Of a stretch of 34,255 nt of DNA, positions 15,843 to 23,591 are shown piece after piece. The translations under genes were made by a program, and so were the position numbers. Every line of letters starts with the position of its first letter. Position 1 is the stretch's first letter. The DNA lies in contig CANHRI010000028.1 of assembly GCA_947463515.1 (NCBI GenBank), forward strand, positions 1-34,255. The letters run 5' to 3'. Origin of the DNA: Flavobacteriaceae bacterium. GTDB lineage: Bacteria > Bacteroidota > Bacteroidia > Flavobacteriales > Flavobacteriaceae. The notes below the pieces were generated by a model, which worked only from the letters and a program-made list of their open reading frames with translations, searched no databases and was not told where the DNA came from.

Positions 15843-16253
15843 TTAAACTAAATGACTATTATTCCAATACGCCAGAATGGATTGAATTAGCGCCACATAA
15901 TCATCGTAGCGCAAGGGTTTCAAAAAATACCCTGCAATACCTTCCCGATAACAATCCATTAAATCAATTCGGTTATCGGAAGTGGTCAAAACCACACACG
16001 GAATATGACACCAAGCCGCTTCTTTTTTGACACTTCGTAAAAATTCTATCCCATTAAAATTGGGCATATTCAAATCTAAAAGAATTAACTCGGGTAAATG
16101 TTCTTTTGTTTGTTGTAGCATATCAAGAGCAATAGCTCCATTATTGGCAATAGATAAGGTAAACGAGGTATCTAACTTTTGTATGAAACGCTCAAATTTC
16201 ATGATTTCTATCGCGTCGTCCTCTAACAACAACAAGTGTGTTAACGCATTCAT
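15843..16253 (-). CDS. Single-domain response regulator (CheY-like)
   Basis: The 136-residue protein is a stand-alone receiver: acidic LEDDA (Glu11, Asp12, Asp13), phospho-acceptor Asp60 in LILLDLNMP, Thr90/Thr91 in VVLTTSD and Lys112 in YFLKPL. It has no output domain. As first gene of the operon, 7 bases before the H-NOX-like gene, it could be the intermediate receiver between the kinase and the HPt protein, or a phosphate sink. The family is often annotated Rcp1-like because of the NGIEFLR segment and the long loop before Pro. Confidence 0.93.
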   Translation of the reverse strand: MNALTHLLLLEDDAIEIMKFERFIQKLDTSFTLSIANNGAIALDMLQQTKEHLPELILLDLNMPNFNGIEFLRSVKKEAAWCHIPCVVLTTSDNRIDLMDCYREGIAGYFLKPLRYDDYVALIQSILAYWNNSHLV

Positions 16254-16307
16254 TATTATGGAAATTTAATCAAATATCAGGTATTAAAACGAAACTCTTA
16301 GGTATTC

Positions 16308-16339
16308 CTTAGAAAAGTCGATTAAAATATATTAGCTGT
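16308..16339 (-). promoter_or_regulatory. Weak candidate LytTR-like site upstream of the signalling operon
   Basis: On the minus strand, ACAGCTAAT (16331-16339) differs at one position from the LytTR consensus and from the 7507 site. TTTTCTAAG (16308-16316) resembles the second half-site at 6 of 9 positions, spaced by 14 bases. A further TTAG word lies 11 bases away. The first half-site shares TTCGTCTACAG context with the 7507 site and lies at a similar distance from a minus-strand ATG (82 versus 95 bases). Confidence 0.25.
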
Positions 16340-16361
16340 AGACGAATTTTATAAAAATAAA

Positions 16362-16392
16362 AAATGCGCATCGATTAAATGAATACGCATTT
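16362..16392 (-). terminator. Terminator of the PH/SHOCT gene
   Basis: On the minus strand, AAATGCG and CGCATTT pair around a 17-base loop, followed by TTTATTTTTAT. It lies 24 bases after the stop codon. Confidence 0.6.
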
Positions 16393-16415
16393 CGATTAAT
16401 GTATATTATCTAAGA

Positions 16416-17114
16416 TTAGAGATACTTTAAAATTTCAGCTTTCAAACGATCGTATTCCCCTTGAAGAATAAGGCCGTTGTCGAGGAGTTTCTTGTAGTTT
16501 TGAAGTTTTTCAAACAAGGCATCTTGGGAAAGTTCGGCAAGACTTTGCTCCGCCGCTGCCTCGGGAAATTGCTTTTCATCGCGATACCCGGATTGCGCTA
16601 CGGGAATGATTTCGGCAAAATCGTGTACTTCCTCTACCTCGGGTTCTTCGACGATTCCGGGCGTTGTTTCGGCAACAGGTGTTTCAATAACAGGAGTCGC
16701 AATTGGGGTAGCCACCGGATTTTTTAAGGCGTCCAATTGTTCTTTGGCAAACGTATAGAGTTTGCGCGCTTGATTTTTAGGCAAGTAATCTACCGTGTGC
16801 GTCAAATCGGATTGGGTGGTAAAGGTAAAGTCCGAACCGAGAATCCCTTCTTTGACGAATGTCCCCGCAATATCATTCCAATCGTAATCCACAAACTCCA
16901 TGGACAAGCCCAAGTTTTTGGGTTTACATAAAATGATGCGCTTGTTGGTCACCACTATACTGTCGGGAAAAACGGTAATGGCAGGTTTCTTTTGCACCGC
17001 AATGTAACCCACTTCTTCATGGGACATTAACAGGTTTTCCAATTTGGCCGTGATTTTTTCAATCGCTTTGGGATCTTGGTCTTCGTTAAGAATTTTTTTG
17101 AGATTATCTAACAT
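16416..17114 (-). CDS. PH-domain and SHOCT-domain protein
   Basis: The 232-residue protein has an N-terminal helix (1-35) and a YokE-like bacterial PH domain (about 30-125; VFPDSIVVTNKRIILCKP is the typical strand pair). A low-complexity Pro/Val/Glu/Thr linker (about 133-170) follows, and a C-terminal SHOCT motif (about 198-232; LFEKLQNYKKLLDNGLI followed by GEYDRLKAEIL). SHOCT segments occur at the ends of many otherwise unrelated proteins and probably mediate oligomerisation. The protein is soluble; its role is unknown. It has its own promoter-like element and terminator. Confidence 0.88.
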   Translation of the reverse strand: MLDNLKKILNEDQDPKAIEKITAKLENLLMSHEEVGYIAVQKKPAITVFPDSIVVTNKRIILCKPKNLGLSMEFVDYDWNDIAGTFVKEGILGSDFTFTTQSDLTHTVDYLPKNQARKLYTFAKEQLDALKNPVATPIATPVIETPVAETTPGIVEEPEVEEVHDFAEIIPVAQSGYRDEKQFPEAAAEQSLAELSQDALFEKLQNYKKLLDNGLILQGEYDRLKAEILKYL

Positions 17115-17150
17115 GGTCTTAGTTACTTTTTTAAACGAATCGATTGGCTA

Positions 17151-17158
17151 CAAAAGTA
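17151..17158 (-). promoter_or_regulatory. -7 element for the PH/SHOCT gene
   Basis: The minus strand reads TACTTTTG, matching TAnnTTTG, about 36 bases before the ATG. No -33 element is clear. Confidence 0.4.
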
Positions 17159-17212
17159 ATGCCTAAATTGAATTTAATGTATATTCCTTTTGATTTCTTT
17201 TAAAATTATGGA

Positions 17213-17578
17213 TTACAAATCGCGAAGCGCCTCCCGTTCCTTTTTGGGTAACTTTGAGACCACCAATTCATACGAATGATGTATAAAATGAATGATTTTC
17301 TTATCGGGAATTTCGCAATTGACATAGACTGTATTCCAATGCTTTTTATTCGAATGATAGCCGGGCTGCACGCTTTCAAATTCAGCCCGTAACTCCTCAG
17401 CATAGTCGGGATCACACTTTACATTAACCGCAGGATTTCCATTTTCCCATTCTTGCAAGGAAGCCAAACAAAACATTTTTCCCATCACTTTGAACACTAA
17501 GGTATCTTCATCAAACGGAAAATGTTCGGTCACCCCCTTTTTGGAAAGGCAATAGTCGTAAAGTTGCTGTATATCCAT
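17213..17578 (-). CDS. MmcQ/YjbR-family protein
   Basis: The 121-residue protein shows the MmcQ/YjbR pattern: an N-terminal LYDYCLSKKGVTEHFPFDEDTLVFKV block, MFCLASL, VNVKCDPDYAEELRAEF, then PGYHSNKKHWNTVYV and a C-terminal helix. The family has a CyaY-like fold and is annotated as DNA-binding on structural grounds; its role is not settled. Length is typical and complete. It is a stand-alone gene between the PH/SHOCT and cyclase-family genes. Confidence 0.9.
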   Translation of the reverse strand: MDIQQLYDYCLSKKGVTEHFPFDEDTLVFKVMGKMFCLASLQEWENGNPAVNVKCDPDYAEELRAEFESVQPGYHSNKKHWNTVYVNCEIPDKKIIHFIHHSYELVVSKLPKKEREALRDL

Positions 17579-17589
17579 ATCTTAAATTT

Positions 17590-17640
17590 TAAAAACTTTA
17601 ACCGCGCACTGAACACTATTGACTGCTCACTGATGACTGC
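17590..17640. repeat. ACTGA/CACTG word-like quasi-repeat
   Basis: The spacer reads as decaying iterations of a short word (CACTGAACACT, GACTGCTCACTGATGACTGC). I recall similar ACTGAAAACTGA-type strings between Flavobacterium genes. No gene is present. Confidence 0.5.
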
Positions 17641-17668
17641 CCGCCCGCCGATTTAGGCAAGAACACTG

Positions 17669-18424
17669 CTACCCCTTCAAAGCGTACAACACCGGTTTAC
17701 TGGGCGACGCATCATTTTCAAATGAAGCGATTTGTAAATTCAATACATAGTTTCCATCAGGCACTGTATCTGGAACAAAAATTAATTCGGTAATGGTACA
17801 ATCCATCCGCGCATCGGCATTGAGTTGGTTTATATCGCTGACATTCCAAAACGCTTTGTGGGCCACCAACGCGCCACCGTCTTCTTCCCGATCAACACTG
17901 GGCAAATCAATCAAGAGGTGTTTTACCCCAATTTCTCGAAGAAAATGAGCCGCTTCCGCTGCCAAATATGGCGGATTGGTATGGGAATAGTTTTGATGCT
18001 TTTTGGATGCCAAATTGGGCAAAGTGCGAATCACCACTGCTTCAGGTGCATTTCCTGCCAAAGCCTTCTCTACCTGAGTCTTCGTAATAATTCCATCACC
18101 AGCATGAATTTCAGGTTGTACCGAAATCAACTCGGCACGGAAAAAAAAGGTTTGCAAACATTGATTCACACTATAAAAATCATGGGTAATGTGTCCCAAA
18201 CATTCGGTATGCGTTCCATGCCCGTGCGGATTGAACTGAATGTTGTTGAAGTTGGTCGAACTCCCCTCTATCACTTTTCCGACCCAATCGCCAAAACGAA
18301 CGGGTTCGATCACGGGTTGCTCCAAATACCACGCAATCGGATTGGCCTCAGAATTGGTTAAGGGCAACGAAATATCAATGGGCTGCGATGTATCGAAGGT
18401 ATAGGTGTCAAATTGTAGAATCAT
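17669..18424 (-). CDS. Cyclase-family (kynurenine formamidase-like) metal hydrolase
   Basis: The 251-residue protein carries the cyclase-family metal site HGTHTE followed by His78 (residues 69-78), preceded by FNPHG, together with PIDISLPL near the start and a LLIDLPSVDRE segment at about 170. The family includes KynB arylformamidase and isatin hydrolase, which open amide or lactam bonds with a divalent metal in the cytosol. The Pro before the last His in KynB-type motifs (DxPxH) is not kept here (ECLGH), so kynurenine formamidase itself is uncertain. No tryptophan-degradation genes lie nearby. Confidence 0.85.
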   Translation of the reverse strand: MILQFDTYTFDTSQPIDISLPLTNSEANPIAWYLEQPVIEPVRFGDWVGKVIEGSSTNFNNIQFNPHGHGTHTECLGHITHDFYSVNQCLQTFFFRAELISVQPEIHAGDGIITKTQVEKALAGNAPEAVVIRTLPNLASKKHQNYSHTNPPYLAAEAAHFLREIGVKHLLIDLPSVDREEDGGALVAHKAFWNVSDINQLNADARMDCTITELIFVPDTVPDGNYVLNLQIASFENDASPSKPVLYALKG

Positions 18425-18433
18425 AAGTTGTGA

Positions 18434-18608
18434 TTTAACCGCAAAGTAAACAAAGATTTATTATTCATGAACCATTATCTTTTTTTCGTCGTTAATGAAG
18501 GAACCATAAAAGTAATCGAATAAAGATTTAATCATTCATTTTTCATATTCAAAATGGCATAAAAAAATTGGCGCGCTTTGCGTAAACTTAGCGCACTTTG
18601 CGGTTAAA
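18434..18608. repeat. Spacer bounded by 14-bp perfect inverted repeats
   Basis: TTTAACCGCAAAGT (18434-18447) and ACTTTGCGGTTAAA (18595-18608) are exact inverted copies enclosing almost the whole spacer between the hydrolase and hemW. Inside, AAAGATTTA-ATTCAT occurs twice in direct orientation, and a GCGCGCTTTGCGTAAACTTAGCG quasi-repeat adjoins the right arm. No coding capacity is seen. Confidence 0.65.
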
Positions 18609-18610
18609 AA

Positions 18611-19744
18611 TTACAAATTAAGGAGAAACAAATCACTCGCAATCCCATCACTTAAAAACTTCCCTTTTCGGGTAGTCCGAACGATATCACTGTCAATGAA
18701 GAGTAGATGGTCTTCCAGATGCGTTTCGGCTTGTTGTAAAAAATAAGTCTTGAATCGGGGTCCGAATTCCGTTTCCAACCGATGTAAATCGACACCCCAA
18801 ATGGTTCGTAAACCTGTCATTACATATTCATTGTAGCGATCGGTTAAGGATAAGGTTTCCAATTCGATAGGCAGTTCATGGGCTTCGAGTGCTTGGATGT
18901 ATTTTGTGTTGTTGGAAATATTCCATCCACGTTGTATCCCATTAAAACTATGGGCTGCGGGGCCGATACCCAAATAGGATTTGCCCAACCAATAGGCCGA
19001 ATTATTTTTGGAAAAAAAACCTTCTTTTCCAAAATTAGATAATTCATAGTGCACAAAATCCGCTGCTTCGAGTTGGTCAATCAACATCAAAAATTGCTCT
19101 TGTGCTTGGCCATCATCGGGATTGGGAACAATCCCTTTTTGCACAAACGAATGCAAAGCCGTTTTGGGTTCGACCGTCAATGCATAACTCGAAATGTGCG
19201 GCACACCCAAATACAAAGCCGTTTGGATATTCGACAACCATTTTTCATTCGTGAGTCCGGGAATCCCATAGATCAAATCGAGGGTGATGTTATCAAAAAG
19301 CGTGGTCGCCAATTGCAAACAAGCCAAGGCTTCCTGGGCATTGTGTGCCCGATTCATTAACCGCAAATCCTCTTCAAAAAACGACTGCACCCCGATGGAT
19401 AAACGATTCACCGGAGTTTGTGCCAAAGCCTGTAAATAGTTGGGCGTCAAATCATCTGGATTGGCTTCCAGCGTGATTTCGGGTTGATCTACCACCTTGA
19501 AATGCTTGTAGATGGTATCAATGAGAAAAAGAAGTTCAGGAATCGTCAGTGTACTCGGCGTCCCACCTCCAAAATAGATGGTTTCGATCACAGTATGGGC
19601 GCCCATCCAAGTGTTACGCAACTCAATTTCGCGCGCCATCATGGCCACCAAGGTTTCCTTTTTTTTAAAAGAAGTCGAAAAATGGAAATCACAATAGTGA
19701 CAGGCTTGTTTACAAAAAGGAATATGGAGGTAGATGCCACTCAT
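18611..19744 (-). CDS. hemW: HemW-like radical SAM protein
   Basis: Starting at MSGIYLHIPFC the protein has 377 residues; an upstream ATG at 19795 adds a poor, AT-rich extension and is rejected. CKQACHYC gives the radical SAM cysteines Cys11, Cys15 and Cys18, but the phenylalanine-type CxxxCxxC-D-F ending (CDFHF) is the HemW form. Other blocks are YFGGGTPS, TLEANPDDL, RLSIGVQSF, DLIYGIPG and the C-terminal HemN_C-like domain (about 290-370). HemW is a heme-binding radical SAM protein often misannotated as coproporphyrinogen III oxidase (HemN); it is thought to act as a heme chaperone. Confidence 0.93.
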   Translation of the reverse strand: MSGIYLHIPFCKQACHYCDFHFSTSFKKKETLVAMMAREIELRNTWMGAHTVIETIYFGGGTPSTLTIPELLFLIDTIYKHFKVVDQPEITLEANPDDLTPNYLQALAQTPVNRLSIGVQSFFEEDLRLMNRAHNAQEALACLQLATTLFDNITLDLIYGIPGLTNEKWLSNIQTALYLGVPHISSYALTVEPKTALHSFVQKGIVPNPDDGQAQEQFLMLIDQLEAADFVHYELSNFGKEGFFSKNNSAYWLGKSYLGIGPAAHSFNGIQRGWNISNNTKYIQALEAHELPIELETLSLTDRYNEYVMTGLRTIWGVDLHRLETEFGPRFKTYFLQQAETHLEDHLLFIDSDIVRTTRKGKFLSDGIASDLFLLNL

Positions 19745-19812
19745 TGATTTGAAAATTAATCCATTTGAAAATTTGAAAATGACAGTAATCTTCAAATTAT
19801 CAAATCTTCAAA
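19745..19812. repeat. TTTGAAAATT / CTTCAAATTA quasi-palindromic spacer
   Basis: The spacer between ruvC and hemW has ATTTGAAAATTTGAAAAT on the left and TCAAATCTTCAAATTA on the right, so the halves are roughly inverted copies and can pair. It is part of the family of word-like AT-rich repeats seen in several spacers here. Confidence 0.5.
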
Positions 19813-20370
19813 TTATTTAATTCTATGTTCATTCTGTTTTACAAACGCATCCCAACCCGTATAACTTTTCCCTGCTACCACTTTGCCTGTGTTGAAAAAA
19901 TGACACACGGCGGCGGCCAAACCATCGGTGGAATCGAGGTTTTTGGGTAATTCTTTTAACCCTAATAGTTGCTGCAACATTTTGGCGACTTGCTCTTTAC
20001 TAGCATTTCCGTTACCGGTGATCGCCATTTTGATTTTCTTGGGTTCGTATTCAGTAATCGGAATTTGTCGGGACAAACCTGCGGCCATGGCTACCCCTTG
20101 GGCCCGACCCAATTTCAACATCGATTGGACATTTTTGCCGAAGAAAGGGGCTTCAATCGCAATCTCATCGGGATGATACGTATCGATTAACTCAAGGGTG
20201 CGTTCGAAAATTTTTTTCAACTTCACATAATGATCGTCGTATTTACTCAACAACAATTCATTGAGTTGAATAAATTCCATTTTTTTGTTGACCACACGAA
20301 TGAGTCCAAACCCCATAATCGTGGTTCCCGGGTCGATACCAAGTATAATTCGTTCGTTTGCCAATGTCAT
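19813..20370 (-). CDS. ruvC: Holliday junction resolvase RuvC
   Basis: From the ATG giving MTLANERIILGIDPG the protein has 185 residues, the usual RuvC size. An earlier ATG at 20421 would add 17 residues and run into the divergent gene. Catalytic acids are Asp13 (GIDPGTT), Glu73 (IAIEAPFF), and Asp146 and Asp149 (LDSTDG). GRAQGVAMAA and ITGNGNASKEQVA are further RuvC blocks. RuvC cuts Holliday junctions together with RuvAB, whose genes are not in this window. It diverges from the flippase-like gene with about 41 bases between starts. Confidence 0.95.
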   Translation of the reverse strand: MTLANERIILGIDPGTTIMGFGLIRVVNKKMEFIQLNELLLSKYDDHYVKLKKIFERTLELIDTYHPDEIAIEAPFFGKNVQSMLKLGRAQGVAMAAGLSRQIPITEYEPKKIKMAITGNGNASKEQVAKMLQQLLGLKELPKNLDSTDGLAAAVCHFFNTGKVVAGKSYTGWDAFVKQNEHRIK

Positions 20371-20411
20371 TTCATTCGTTGGTTTCGCCAAAAAAGCGTT
20401 TTCTTTGTACC

Positions 20412-21362
20412 ATGAAGGCACGGTCAGACAAAGCTACACAATTCCTCACAGTTCTCCTCAAAATTCTGATTGTATCAGCAGCCTTTTATGTGATCTACAA
20501 CCGATTGAATTCAGATCCCCAACTCTCCTGGACGGCCTTTCGCGAAGCCCTTCAAAAAATTGCCCATCCGGGGATGCTGCTTCTACTGTTAGCCCTGACC
20601 TTTGGCAACCGTTTTTTGGAAATACTCAAATGGCAAAATTTGGGTTCAACCCTTCGCCCACTTTCGCTTGGGGAATCGACCAAACAAGTATTGGCAGCTT
20701 TAACGGCGGGCATTTTCACCCCCAACGGCATCGGAGAATATGCGGGGAAAGCCTTCTATTTCCCCAAAAAAGACGCGGGTCAAGTGGTCTTTTTAAATCT
20801 GATTTGCAACGGTATCCAAATGCTACTCACCATCGTTTTCGGGACAATTGGTCTCTTTATTTTAGGCTACACATATGGGTCGGTTGGGGTTGTCGTTATC
20901 ACACTCGTATTGGCTTTGCTATTTTATTTCACCCAAAAAATTACAATCAAAGGCTATTCCTTTGGCTTATTATGGGGTAAAATTCTAGCCCTTCCAGCCA
21001 CTGTTCACCAAAAAAATAACCTTCTTGCCTTAGGGCGCTACCTCATCTTTTCGCACCAATACTATTTTTTATTTCGGGCATTTGAGGTACATTTACCCTA
21101 CGCTACTTTAATGGGCGCCATCGCAGCAGTCTATTTCATGGCTTCCTCCTTACCGAGTTTTCAATTTTTGGATTTTGCCGTAAAAGGGAGCGTTGCCTTG
21201 TTCTTCTTCGGAAAATTGGGCGTCAATGATTGGACCGTTGTTTTCATTAGTACGCTCATGTGGCTCATGAATGTGGTGGTTCCCGTACTTTTAGGAAGTT
21301 ATTATATTTTAATCTTTAAACCACAATGGACATCCTCCTCGGCTTCGGACTCATTACAGTGA
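20412..21362 (+). CDS. Lysylphosphatidylglycerol-synthase-TM-like (UPF0104) membrane protein
   Basis: Starting at MKARSDKATQFL the protein has 316 residues; the earlier ATG at 20358 lies inside ruvC and is rejected. About eight hydrophobic segments span the length, and TPNGIGEYAGKAFYF (near residue 90) is the conserved block of the LPG_synthase_TM/AglD-like family. Such proteins are thought to flip or transfer lipids and often sit beside glycosyltransferases. Here the gene overlaps the next one, a membrane glycosyltransferase, by 37 bases, so they probably act on the same lipid-linked sugar. The substrate is unknown. Confidence 0.88.
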   Translation: MKARSDKATQFLTVLLKILIVSAAFYVIYNRLNSDPQLSWTAFREALQKIAHPGMLLLLLALTFGNRFLEILKWQNLGSTLRPLSLGESTKQVLAALTAGIFTPNGIGEYAGKAFYFPKKDAGQVVFLNLICNGIQMLLTIVFGTIGLFILGYTYGSVGVVVITLVLALLFYFTQKITIKGYSFGLLWGKILALPATVHQKNNLLALGRYLIFSHQYYFLFRAFEVHLPYATLMGAIAAVYFMASSLPSFQFLDFAVKGSVALFFFGKLGVNDWTVVFISTLMWLMNVVVPVLLGSYYILIFKPQWTSSSASDSLQ

Positions 21363-22456
21363 TTTATGCGGGTTTCCTTTTGCATATTTTTTCAGGTATC
21401 GCAAAACTTCGCACATTCGCCCCCAAAAATACAACGCCAACCACCGGATTTTCAATCGTTATCCCTATACGAAATGAGGCGAAAAACTTGCCGGCTTTAC
21501 TGAAATCGATTGCAAACCTCAAGTATCCCCCCGCGCTTTTTGAAGTCATCATCATCGACGATTTTTCGGAAGACCAAAGCGAACGGATTTACTTGAACTG
21601 GCGGTTGACCCACAGTCAGTTTGACACCACCTTTTTGGAAAACGTTCGTCGTACGGGTTCGCCCAAAAAAGACGCCATTTCCCGTGCCTTACCCATCCTG
21701 AAACATCCGTGGGTAATCACCACCGATGGCGATTGTATATTGCCCGAAAATTGGCTGCAAACCTTCCACGAGTATCTCCAAGAATCGAAAAAAGAAATGG
21801 TGGCCGGACCCGTGATTCTCAAAACCAAAAACAACTGGTTTCACGATTTCCAACAATTGGAAACCCTCGCTTTGCAAGGCACCACGATGGGTAGTTTTGG
21901 GAACGACCATGGATTCATGTGCAACGGGGCTAACTTTGCGTATACGAAATCATTTTTCCTTGAATTAGGGGGCTTCGAGGGACTCCAGCAATACGCGGGC
22001 GGCGATGATGTGTTGTTATTACAAAAAGCCTTGCAACAACAACCACAGAAAGTGGGCTATGTAAAAAGTGCAGCGGCTACCGTTCAAACACTTGCTATAG
22101 ACGATTTGTTTGAAGTATTCCAACAACGTATTCGCTGGGCAGCTAAGTCAACGGGCTATTCCAATAGTTATGCAAAAGTGTTGGCTATGGTAGTTTTATT
22201 GATGAATGTAGGCTGGGTTATCGCGGTGGTCATGGCTTTTAATCAAAAACTGCAATGGGCATTCGTTGGAGGCATGTGGGCGGTAAAATATGCGGTGGAC
22301 TTTTTGATCATGTACCGCTCCAATGTCCTATTACGGGGTGGTAAATTTTTCTTACCACTGGCGAGCAGTGTGGTGTACCCGTTTTTTAGTAGTGTAACCG
22401 GAATTGGAGCGCTGTTCGGTGGATTCCAATGGAAAGGACGCGCGTTTCGGCGTTAA
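21326..22456 (+). CDS. Membrane family 2 glycosyltransferase
   Basis: The 376-residue protein has an N-terminal membrane segment (about 3-25) and a GT-A domain with FSIVIPIRNEAKNL, IIIDDFS (Asp78, Asp79), TTDGDC (Asp134, Asp136 as the DxD metal site) and QRIRW (267-271), the QxxRW motif of processive GT2 enzymes. Two or three transmembrane segments follow at about 285-370. It resembles polyisoprenyl or polysaccharide GT2 enzymes acting at the inner membrane. It overlaps the UPF0104 gene upstream, and its stop overlaps the stop of the convergent lipoprotein gene (TTAA). Confidence 0.92.
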   Translation: MDILLGFGLITVIYAGFLLHIFSGIAKLRTFAPKNTTPTTGFSIVIPIRNEAKNLPALLKSIANLKYPPALFEVIIIDDFSEDQSERIYLNWRLTHSQFDTTFLENVRRTGSPKKDAISRALPILKHPWVITTDGDCILPENWLQTFHEYLQESKKEMVAGPVILKTKNNWFHDFQQLETLALQGTTMGSFGNDHGFMCNGANFAYTKSFFLELGGFEGLQQYAGGDDVLLLQKALQQQPQKVGYVKSAAATVQTLAIDDLFEVFQQRIRWAAKSTGYSNSYAKVLAMVVLLMNVGWVIAVVMAFNQKLQWAFVGGMWAVKYAVDFLIMYRSNVLLRGGKFFLPLASSVVYPFFSSVTGIGALFGGFQWKGRAFRR

Positions 22457-22929
22457 TTTTCACTGCGAAGGATGACCGGCAAAATAAACTGTGATTTTAC
22501 TGGAATGCCGCGTTTGATGGCAGGATTAATCTTGGGTAAATCGGTCAAGCGCGTGCGCAGAATACTGTCAATCTTTTTCTTGTCGTAAGTCGTAGAATCT
22601 TGCGGAAATTGAGGTTCCAACACCAATGTCGCATCGGGATTGACCGTCACTTTTACTTCAATGGTGTCGATCGCTGGAGGGAGAACCGCCAAGGAGTCGG
22701 GATTCAATTTTTCTTGAATAGTAGCCGAAAGGAATTCAAAAAAACACTGTTTTCGTTGGTTGGCATCGGTCAATTTTTCACACTCCGCAATCGACGGATA
22801 TTCATCGACCTGATCCCAATTGATGGCTTGGAGTTCTTTTTCCAACAATTCTTGTTCGTTGGGAACTTGTTTTTCAAAATAACTGCAAGAGGTAAGGGCA
22901 AACGCCAAAAGGAAAAATACTTTTTTCAC
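22453..22929 (-). CDS. Lipoprotein with TonB_C-like tail, GTG start
   Basis: I chose the GTG at 22929, which gives MKKVFFLLAFALTSC, a clean lipoprotein signal with Cys15, and starts 4 bases after the stop of the upstream gene. ATGs at 22962 or 22974 would bury the signal behind a charged extension. The mature protein has a Glu/Asp-rich helical part with a Cys pair (AECEK and KQCFF), a V-T-V-N-P-D strand, and a tail (TRLTDLPKINPAIKRGIPV, then FILPVIL) reminiscent of TonB C-terminal domains. It lacks a transmembrane anchor and proline spacer, so it is not a working TonB. Its role is unknown. Confidence 0.78.
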   Translation of the reverse strand: MKKVFFLLAFALTSCSYFEKQVPNEQELLEKELQAINWDQVDEYPSIAECEKLTDANQRKQCFFEFLSATIQEKLNPDSLAVLPPAIDTIEVKVTVNPDATLVLEPQFPQDSTTYDKKKIDSILRTRLTDLPKINPAIKRGIPVKSQFILPVILRSEN

Positions 22930-22933
22930 TACC

Positions 22934-23299
22934 TTATTTTTTCGATTGTAAATAGGCTTCATACCGTTTGTCAAACCATTCTTTTTTGGTTTGTTCCGCT
23001 GTCTCTTTTTGCGCTTTGTAGAGCATTCCCAACTTCTCCGAATAAATAGCGATTTTTATAGTATAGGTATAATATTCTTCTTTGGTCAAAATCAGTTGAG
23101 GGTCGTTTTGCTTTTCAAAAAACGAAAAAAATAATTCATCATACATTTTCTTATCGTAGGCCAAAACCTCTTTTCGGTATTGGGTATACAAGGTATTTTT
23201 AAGCGCCAAATCAGGATCGGAGGCCTCTTGTGCCAACAGAGAAGGCGCCACTACCCCTGAGCCGATCCACAGTACAAAAAACCAAATCCATTTACGCAT
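22934..23299 (-). CDS. Small exported protein, function unknown
   Basis: The 121-residue protein has a signal peptide (hydrophobic residues 4-21, cleavage probably after LLAQ near 24). The mature part is helical and charged (LYTQYRKEVLAYDKKMYDEL, KEEYYTYTIKIAIYSEKL, KEWFDKRYEAYLQ). No family is recognised. It is followed after 4 bases by the GTG of the lipoprotein gene, so the two form a small envelope operon. Confidence 0.82.
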   Translation of the reverse strand: MRKWIWFFVLWIGSGVVAPSLLAQEASDPDLALKNTLYTQYRKEVLAYDKKMYDELFFSFFEKQNDPQLILTKEEYYTYTIKIAIYSEKLGMLYKAQKETAEQTKKEWFDKRYEAYLQSKK

Positions 23300-23408
23300 A
23301 GTTTACCGCTTCAAAGAAACCAAAAGTAGTAAAATAAACGCAATCACAAACAGGAAGCGAGCCGTCCATTTTTGGGAGCAATCGCCCCCGTGTACTGTAC
23401 AACCCTCC

Positions 23409-23477
23409 TCCCGCTTTCGGCAGTCGCTTTTCCGCTAACGCTCCAAGAGCTCCAACAATGCCTCATTCGGGGCTAGG
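23409..23477 (+). repeat. Structured intergenic element, copy 3 (diverged)
   Basis: It runs from TCCCGCTTTCGGCAGTCGC to CATTCGGGGCTAGG. The ends correspond to the CCCG/CGGG termini of the copies at 9379-9613, and the centre holds a different pairable segment (AGCGTTAGCGGAAAAGCGAC on the minus strand). The CCTAGCCCCGA end is, from memory, the commonest form in other flavobacteria. Confidence 0.45.
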
Positions 23478-23591
23478 AATTAAATTTTTATTGTAAATGA
23501 AGAATTTTAAATTATGAATTAAGAGTTATGAATTAAATTCGTTTGGAAAATGAATTAAATACCTATGGGTTAAAAAACAGTAAGAAATGAT

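Noticed and set aside
18611-19795. HemW start at 19795
   Set aside because: The 17 extra residues come from the AT-rich repeat spacer and precede the family-typical start MSGIYLHIPFC.
20285-20980. 231-codon plus-strand open frame
   Set aside because: It is a shadow of the UPF0104 membrane protein in another frame and shows no domain pattern.
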